From Flavobacteriales bacterium UBA5869 (lineage in GTDB: Bacteria > Bacteroidota > Bacteroidia > Flavobacteriales_D > Crocinitomicaceae), in the NCBI GenBank assembly GCA_002432565.1, contig DJFP01000267.1, positions 16,973 through 25,521 of the forward strand: a DNA stretch of 8,549 nucleotides, in the 5' to 3' direction. Position numbers and translations under genes: made by a program. The notes under the pieces are model-generated. The model worked only from the letters and a program-made list of their open reading frames with translations, was not told where the DNA came from and searched no databases. Of this stretch, positions 5,260 through 8,549 are shown one piece after another (within the stretch, counting starts at the first letter, position 1; each line of letters opens with the position of its first letter).

Positions 5260-5682
5260 TCATGCTCCGTATTTTTCCTGCGTGCGTTTGATCGAATCTT
5301 TCATCAAGGCAATCAATGCTTCCTGATTGATATCTGACAATTTCTTCACATAAATGCATGCTTTTCCCATGGTGAATTTTCCCAGTGCATGTATCAATTC
5401 TTCCTGTCCGGGACCGCCCATAGAAACATAGAGCGAAATAGCTGCTTTCCGGGGAGAGAATCCTAGTAAGGGTGCGTCGCCTTCATGTCCGCTGGTATAT
5501 TTATAGTGATATTTCCCGAAGCCGATGATGCTTGGCCCCCACATTTTTGCCTTGAAACCGGAAACCTGTTCCATCAATCGGACCAGTTCCCTGCTGTCCT
5601 GGCGTTTTTGTTCCGAGTCGGTGAATTCCAGGATGAATTCATAGACATCCTTATTTGTTTCTGCTGTTTTGGTTTTTGCCAT
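5260..5682 (-). CDS. DUF1801 domain protein (YdhG-like)
   Basis: A 140-residue soluble protein matching the DUF1801 family over nearly its whole length. Diagnostic blocks are the N-terminal helix DVYEFILEFTDSEQKRQDS (12-30), KMWGPSIIGFGKYHYKY (46-62), SGHEGDAPLLGFSPRKAAISLYV (64-86) and GKFTMGKACIYVKKLSDIN (101-119), where the GxCIY(V/I)KKLxDI motif is strongly conserved. The family is related by fold to frataxin-like/YdhG proteins and has no established biochemical role. There is no signal peptide, so it is cytoplasmic. The ATG at 5682 gives standard length and no Shine-Dalgarno. It begins 32 bases after the DUF1905/YdeI gene in the same direction and may be co-transcribed with it. Confidence 0.93.
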   Translation of the reverse strand: MAKTKTAETNKDVYEFILEFTDSEQKRQDSRELVRLMEQVSGFKAKMWGPSIIGFGKYHYKYTSGHEGDAPLLGFSPRKAAISLYVSMGGPGQEELIHALGKFTMGKACIYVKKLSDINQEALIALMKDSIKRTQEKYGA

Positions 5683-5714
5683 AGTATATAGTACGAAGTG
5701 TGAGTATAACGAAG

Positions 5715-6221
5715 TTATGACTTTAATCCGTCCCGGCCAATAAATCGTTCCTTTCCCAACAGGAAACCAATTGCCTTCAGGACATTACGCTCTACACTCA
5801 CTTCTGTTTTCAGGTTCGCAATATAGCGTACTATCTCATTCTGAAGAGATGGTGCCAAACTTTCGAAAACAGCATTTGCCTTCGGATTATCATGTAAAGC
5901 CTGCACCAGCTTCGGATGTGGATGAATAGTCCGGTCCGAAAAATCCAATTCAATACTAATCTCAATCAGTTCTCCGATTCTTTCCGGGGATTTCGGAAGC
6001 ATTTTCGTGTTGATGTAAAGTCTCCACTCACCTGCAAATTTGACTAATGTCTGCTGGTAAGCTTTACCGTTAATAGTTCCTTTGACTGGAACCGGACCTT
6101 TGTTTTTCCCGAATTCACTGAACAGATCGTTTAAAATAGGCTCAGGTACAAATACAAATGGATTGATACCTATTATATCAATTGTGGCATTGAAACAAAC
6201 CGTATTTCTTGTTTTATTCAT
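5715..6221 (-). CDS. DUF1905 plus YdeI/OmpD-associated (OmdA) domain protein
   Basis: A 168-residue two-domain protein. The N-terminal DUF1905 barrel (about 8-97) has FVFVPEPILNDLF (22-34), VPVKGTINGKAYQQTLV (44-60) and the GELIEISIELD strand (83-93). The C-terminal OmdA/YdeI domain (about 102-160) has HPKLVQALHDNPKANAVFESLAPSLQ (102-127) and EIVRYIANLKTEVSVERNV (129-147). This fusion is common in Bacteroidota. YdeI relatives have been linked to protection from bacteriocins and to porin-associated phenotypes in enterobacteria, but a molecular function is not established and I do not transfer it. There is no signal peptide. It starts 36 bases after the DinB-like gene stop; a TAAGTTCG sequence in that gap is one mismatch from a -7 box but has no clear partner. 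Confidence 0.88.
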   Translation of the reverse strand: MNKTRNTVCFNATIDIIGINPFVFVPEPILNDLFSEFGKNKGPVPVKGTINGKAYQQTLVKFAGEWRLYINTKMLPKSPERIGELIEISIELDFSDRTIHPHPKLVQALHDNPKANAVFESLAPSLQNEIVRYIANLKTEVSVERNVLKAIGFLLGKERFIGRDGLKS

Positions 6222-6257
6222 TTAGTTAATTCCGAACTTAAAAATACGATTATTGAA

Positions 6258-6722
6258 CTACTGAACCACCAATTTCTTAATGATAACAATTTGCCCCAGG
6301 TGGTAATGCATGTGTTCCACAATACCGGCAATATTCCTGTAATTGGTCCCATATTTCGGGTCAATAAAATCTCGGGCAAGCTGTTCATCTGATAATGTTT
6401 CTATCAAAGAAGCCGCTTTTTCAGCTTTCTGCCAAATCCCTTCCAGCAGCTCGTCCCAATCCTTTTTCGACTCAATAACCGGAAGCATCCAGCTTATCTC
6501 ATCCTTTCCTGTTAATTTATTTTCTTCCAGGACTATTATCAATACTTCCACATAATAGGTCATGTGAAACGTCAGTGCCGCAATCGAATTCAGCGAGTAC
6601 ACTTGTGTTAGGGCATCTTCCCATTTCACATCAGACAAGGTTGTTTTCAGATCTGTTGTTGTCCAGTTCCCTCCGAAATGAACGTCTCTTACATGTTTTG
6701 CCAGTTGTTTGGATATACTCAT
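6258..6722 (-). CDS. DinB/DUF1572-like four-helix protein with putative metal-site histidines
   Basis: Counting from the ATG at 6722, a 154-residue protein of the DinB/YfiT four-helix superfamily, DUF1572-like. It begins MSISKQLAKHVRDVHFGGNW, typical of the Bacteroidota subgroup. The metal-ligand pattern of the fold is visible: His53 (ALTFHMTYYVE) in helix 2 and His137 with His141 (VEHMHYHLGQI, 135-145) in the last helix. Relatives bind divalent metal; some are thiol-dependent transferases such as bacillithiol S-transferases, but the substrate here is unknown. The frame is open up to an ATG at 6773, but that start would lie inside the TAAGTTTG promoter box (6771-6778) and adds atypical residues. 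ATG 6731 (three codons earlier) is the main alternative. The protein is cytoplasmic and the first of three small co-oriented genes. Confidence 0.85.
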   Translation of the reverse strand: MSISKQLAKHVRDVHFGGNWTTTDLKTTLSDVKWEDALTQVYSLNSIAALTFHMTYYVEVLIIVLEENKLTGKDEISWMLPVIESKKDWDELLEGIWQKAEKAASLIETLSDEQLARDFIDPKYGTNYRNIAGIVEHMHYHLGQIVIIKKLVVQ

Positions 6723-6738
6723 ACTCAACATTTTTCCC

Positions 6739-6760
6739 GCAGAGGACCGCTGACCTCCGC
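6739..6760. repeat. GC-rich imperfect hairpin in the leader of the DinB-like gene
   Basis: On the minus strand GCGGAGG (6760-6754) can pair with CCTCTGC (6745-6739), seven pairs with one G-U, around an 8-base loop. It lies 16 bases before the ATG at 6722 and downstream of the TAAGTTTG box, so it would be in the transcript leader. The word CCGCAGA occurs twice here (6737-6743 and 6757-6763). Confidence 0.4.
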
Positions 6761-6770
6761 AGATTGTAAA

Positions 6771-6778
6771 CAAACTTA
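6771..6778 (-). promoter_or_regulatory. -7 box of the DinB-like gene
   Basis: On the minus strand TAAGTTTG is an exact TAnnTTTG match in the 123-base gap after the mannosidase gene (6723-6845). A clear TTTG -33 element is absent at the ideal spacing. It argues that the DinB-like gene starts a new transcript and that the ATG at 6773 is not used. I saw no convincing terminator for the mannosidase gene in this gap. Confidence 0.5.
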
Positions 6779-6845
6779 CTACCCTAATTCCCGATATCTA
6801 CAGACTGTTTTATTGTTCCGCAATTTCTTAAAATTAGCAGCTTCC

Positions 6846-8549
6846 TTATTTTTTCACGGCTTTTTGTTCGTTTGAGAACGAATACGGAAAATCGCTTTCC
6901 GAGAATTTGCGTTCCAAAGCAGGAGTTGAAGTCATTTTAAAATCAATAACAGCACCCTTCATTAACTCAGAATGTTTCAGGAATAATTTGGAATATTCTT
7001 TCGCATTCATTTTTACCGCCGAGACATATTTATTCTGAGCCGAATTTTGCGGTGCGTTCAGAACTACCTGCTTTCCATCCGACAAATGGATTACTGTTTT
7101 TTGGAACAGCGGAGCCCCCAGCACATATTCATCCGTTGCCGGACAAACGGGATAAAATCCTAAAGATGAAAAGACATACCACGCGGAAGTCTGTCCGTTA
7201 TCCTCATCTCCGCAATAACCGTCCGGAGTTGGCTTGTATAAACGATTCAGTACTTCTCTTATCCAATAGTGGGATTTTGCCGGAGCACCTGCATAATTGT
7301 ACAGATAAATCATGTGCTGGATCGGCTGGTTCCCATGCGCGTACTGCCCCATGTTTGCGATCTGCATTTCCTTGATCTCGTGGATCATTCCGCCATAATA
7401 ACTATCGTCATAAACCGGAGGTAAACTAAAAACGGAATCCAGTTTGGAAACAAAACGTTCCTTGCCTCCCATCAGGTCTATCAATCCCTGTACATCGTGA
7501 AAAACAGACCAGGTGTAATGCCAGCTGTTCCCTTCCGTAAATGCATCTCCCCACTTAAACGGATTAAAAGGTGACTGGAATTGTCCATCGGCATTCTTTC
7601 CGCGCATCATTCCAGTCGAAGCATCGAACAAATTCCGGTAGTTTTGGCAGCGCTTTGCATACAGATCGATCTCTTCCTTCGGACGATTCAGAGCTTTAGC
7701 CAGCTGGTAAATCGCGAAATCATCGTAAGCATATTCCAGTGTCCGGGCAGCATTCTCATTGATTTTTACATCGTAAGGAACGTAACCCAGTTTGTTGTAA
7801 TAAGCTACTCCAAAACGCCCTACTGCACTCATCGGGCCCTCATTATTTGCTCCGTGAAGCAGGGCTTCGTATAATTTTTCGATGTCATAACCGCGTAAAC
7901 CTTTGATATATGCGTCGGAAACAATGGATGCCGAGTTATTCCCGATCATGATATCTGCATATCCCGGGCTCGACCATTCGGGTAGAAATCCTCCTTCCAG
8001 GTAGTCGTTCACCAATCCTTCCTGCATTTCTTTGTTGATTTCCGGGTAAACCAGGTTCAGCAAAGGATACAAAGCCCGGAACGTGTCCCAGAATCCCGTT
8101 CCGCCAAACATTTTCCCGGGAAGGACCTTTCCGTTATAAGGACTCCAGTGTATTTCATTACCGGCAGCATCGATCTCATAAAGTTTATTCGGGAAGAAAA
8201 GGGTACGATAAAGGCAAGAGTAGAACGTTTGCTTTTGTTCTTCTGTTCCACCCGACACCTCAATTTTACCAAGTGTCTGATTCCAGTGTGATTCCGCACT
8301 ATTGCGAACAGCTTCGAAACTACTATTCCCTACCTCGAGTTGTAAGTTCAACTCTGCCTGATCCTGCGATATAAAAGAAGAAGCAACTTTCAAATGAACC
8401 TGTTCCCCTTTTTTCGTTTTGAAACCAACCACAATTCCCGAATGGTTTGAAGTCGATTCTTCCTGCTTACCAACCAATTTACCATCTGAAGCTATGGAAT
8501 AAAAGGCAATATCTTTATCGAGATAAATGACAAAATAGTTCTTGAAATT
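6846..8549 (-). CDS. GH92 family exo-alpha-mannosidase, C-terminal 567 residues (runs off right edge)
   Basis: The frame is open from base 8549 to the TAA at 6848-6846, so the N-terminus lies outside the window. Family members are about 700-780 residues, so roughly 150-200 are missing, including any signal peptide. In-window residue 1 is the codon at 8549. The first ~85 residues (NFKNYFVIYLDK...) belong to the N-terminal beta-sandwich. Then comes the (alpha/alpha)6 catalytic domain: WNQTLGKIEVSGGTEEQK (89-106), GTGFWDTFRALYPLL (150-164), GNNSASIVSDAYIKGLRGYD (203-222), FTEGNSWHYTW (337-347) with the probable general acid Glu339, GNQPIQH (406-412), and GYCGDEDNGQTSAWYVFSSLGFYP (444-467) with the Asp448/Asp450 pair that serves as base in this family. 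Family enzymes are calcium-dependent inverting alpha-mannosidases acting on N-glycan or mannan ends. Linkage specificity cannot be assigned. The product is probably exported. Confidence 0.95.
   Translation of the reverse strand, partial: NFKNYFVIYLDKDIAFYSIASDGKLVGKQEESTSNHSGIVVGFKTKKGEQVHLKVASSFISQDQAELNLQLEVGNSSFEAVRNSAESHWNQTLGKIEVSGGTEEQKQTFYSCLYRTLFFPNKLYEIDAAGNEIHWSPYNGKVLPGKMFGGTGFWDTFRALYPLLNLVYPEINKEMQEGLVNDYLEGGFLPEWSSPGYADIMIGNNSASIVSDAYIKGLRGYDIEKLYEALLHGANNEGPMSAVGRFGVAYYNKLGYVPYDVKINENAARTLEYAYDDFAIYQLAKALNRPKEEIDLYAKRCQNYRNLFDASTGMMRGKNADGQFQSPFNPFKWGDAFTEGNSWHYTWSVFHDVQGLIDLMGGKERFVSKLDSVFSLPPVYDDSYYGGMIHEIKEMQIANMGQYAHGNQPIQHMIYLYNYAGAPAKSHYWIREVLNRLYKPTPDGYCGDEDNGQTSAWYVFSSLGFYPVCPATDEYVLGAPLFQKTVIHLSDGKQVVLNAPQNSAQNKYVSAVKMNAKEYSKLFLKHSELMKGAVIDFKMTSTPALERKFSESDFPYSFSNEQKAVKK

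Noticed and set aside
6258..6773. Longer DinB-like gene starting at the ATG at 6773
   Set aside because: That ATG lies inside the TAAGTTTG promoter-like box, and the extra 17 residues (MFTICGGQRSS...) do not resemble the family N-terminus.
7052..7375. Plus-strand 107-codon open frame inside the mannosidase gene
   Set aside because: It lies wholly antisense to a strongly conserved catalytic domain and its translation resembles no protein family; the same applies to the other plus-strand frames such as 644-1069 and 4430-4690.
6846..8477. A TTG start for the mannosidase at 8477
   Set aside because: The same frame stays open for 24 more codons to the right edge (NFKNYFVIYLDK...) and these residues fit the GH92 N-terminal domain, so the gene is cut by the edge rather than starting at TTG.
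1..8549. Mobile element, CRISPR array, tRNA or rRNA
   Set aside because: No transposase or integrase, no regularly spaced repeats and no tRNA-like cloverleaf or rRNA sequence was seen on either strand.

Overview
The window looks like chromosomal DNA of a Bacteroidota bacterium, most likely a Flavobacteriales member; a Crocinitomicaceae/Fluviicola-like host is a guess. Reasons: an extracellular enzyme with a type IX secretion (T9SS) C-terminal tail, AT-rich DNA, TAnnTTTG-type -7 promoter boxes, almost no Shine-Dalgarno sequences, WG-repeat and lipoprotein genes, and a GH92 alpha-mannosidase. All genes lie on the minus strand, so transcription runs from high to low coordinates. Eleven genes are supported, two of them cut by the window edges. 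No gap between genes exceeds about 165 bases. No RNA gene, transposon or CRISPR array was seen.

From high to low coordinates: (1) 8549-6846, the C-terminal two thirds or more of a GH92 mannosidase, truncated by the right edge. (2) 6722-5260, three small conserved genes of loosely defined function: a DinB-like four-helix protein, a DUF1905/YdeI (OmdA) protein and a DUF1801 (YdhG-like) protein. (3) 5096-3732, a secreted glucose/sorbosone dehydrogenase-type beta-propeller with a T9SS sorting tail, closed by a GC-rich hairpin. (4) 3645-1847, a TetR repressor followed by a three-gene, almost zero-gap operon (a His-containing four-helix membrane protein, a DUF3817 membrane protein and a membrane-anchored rhodanese). 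A perfect 22-bp palindrome lies exactly between the repressor gene and the operon and abuts a TAnnTTTG box. (5) 1793-1443, a MmcQ/YjbR protein preceded by two overlapping inverted repeats. (6) 1287-1, an exported WG-repeat protein followed in the same frame, nine bases on, by a lipoprotein that runs off the left edge.

The best candidate for an undescribed small system is region 4. It reads as a self-contained, TetR-switched envelope module joining a possible haem-binding membrane protein, a DUF3817 protein and a membrane-tethered sulfurtransferase, which would suit a response to a redox, sulfur or electrophile signal. Gene order, spacing and operator are read directly from the sequence; the function is inference. 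The rest is typical accessory and housekeeping content of this phylum, with several unexplained intergenic dyads worth comparing across genomes.
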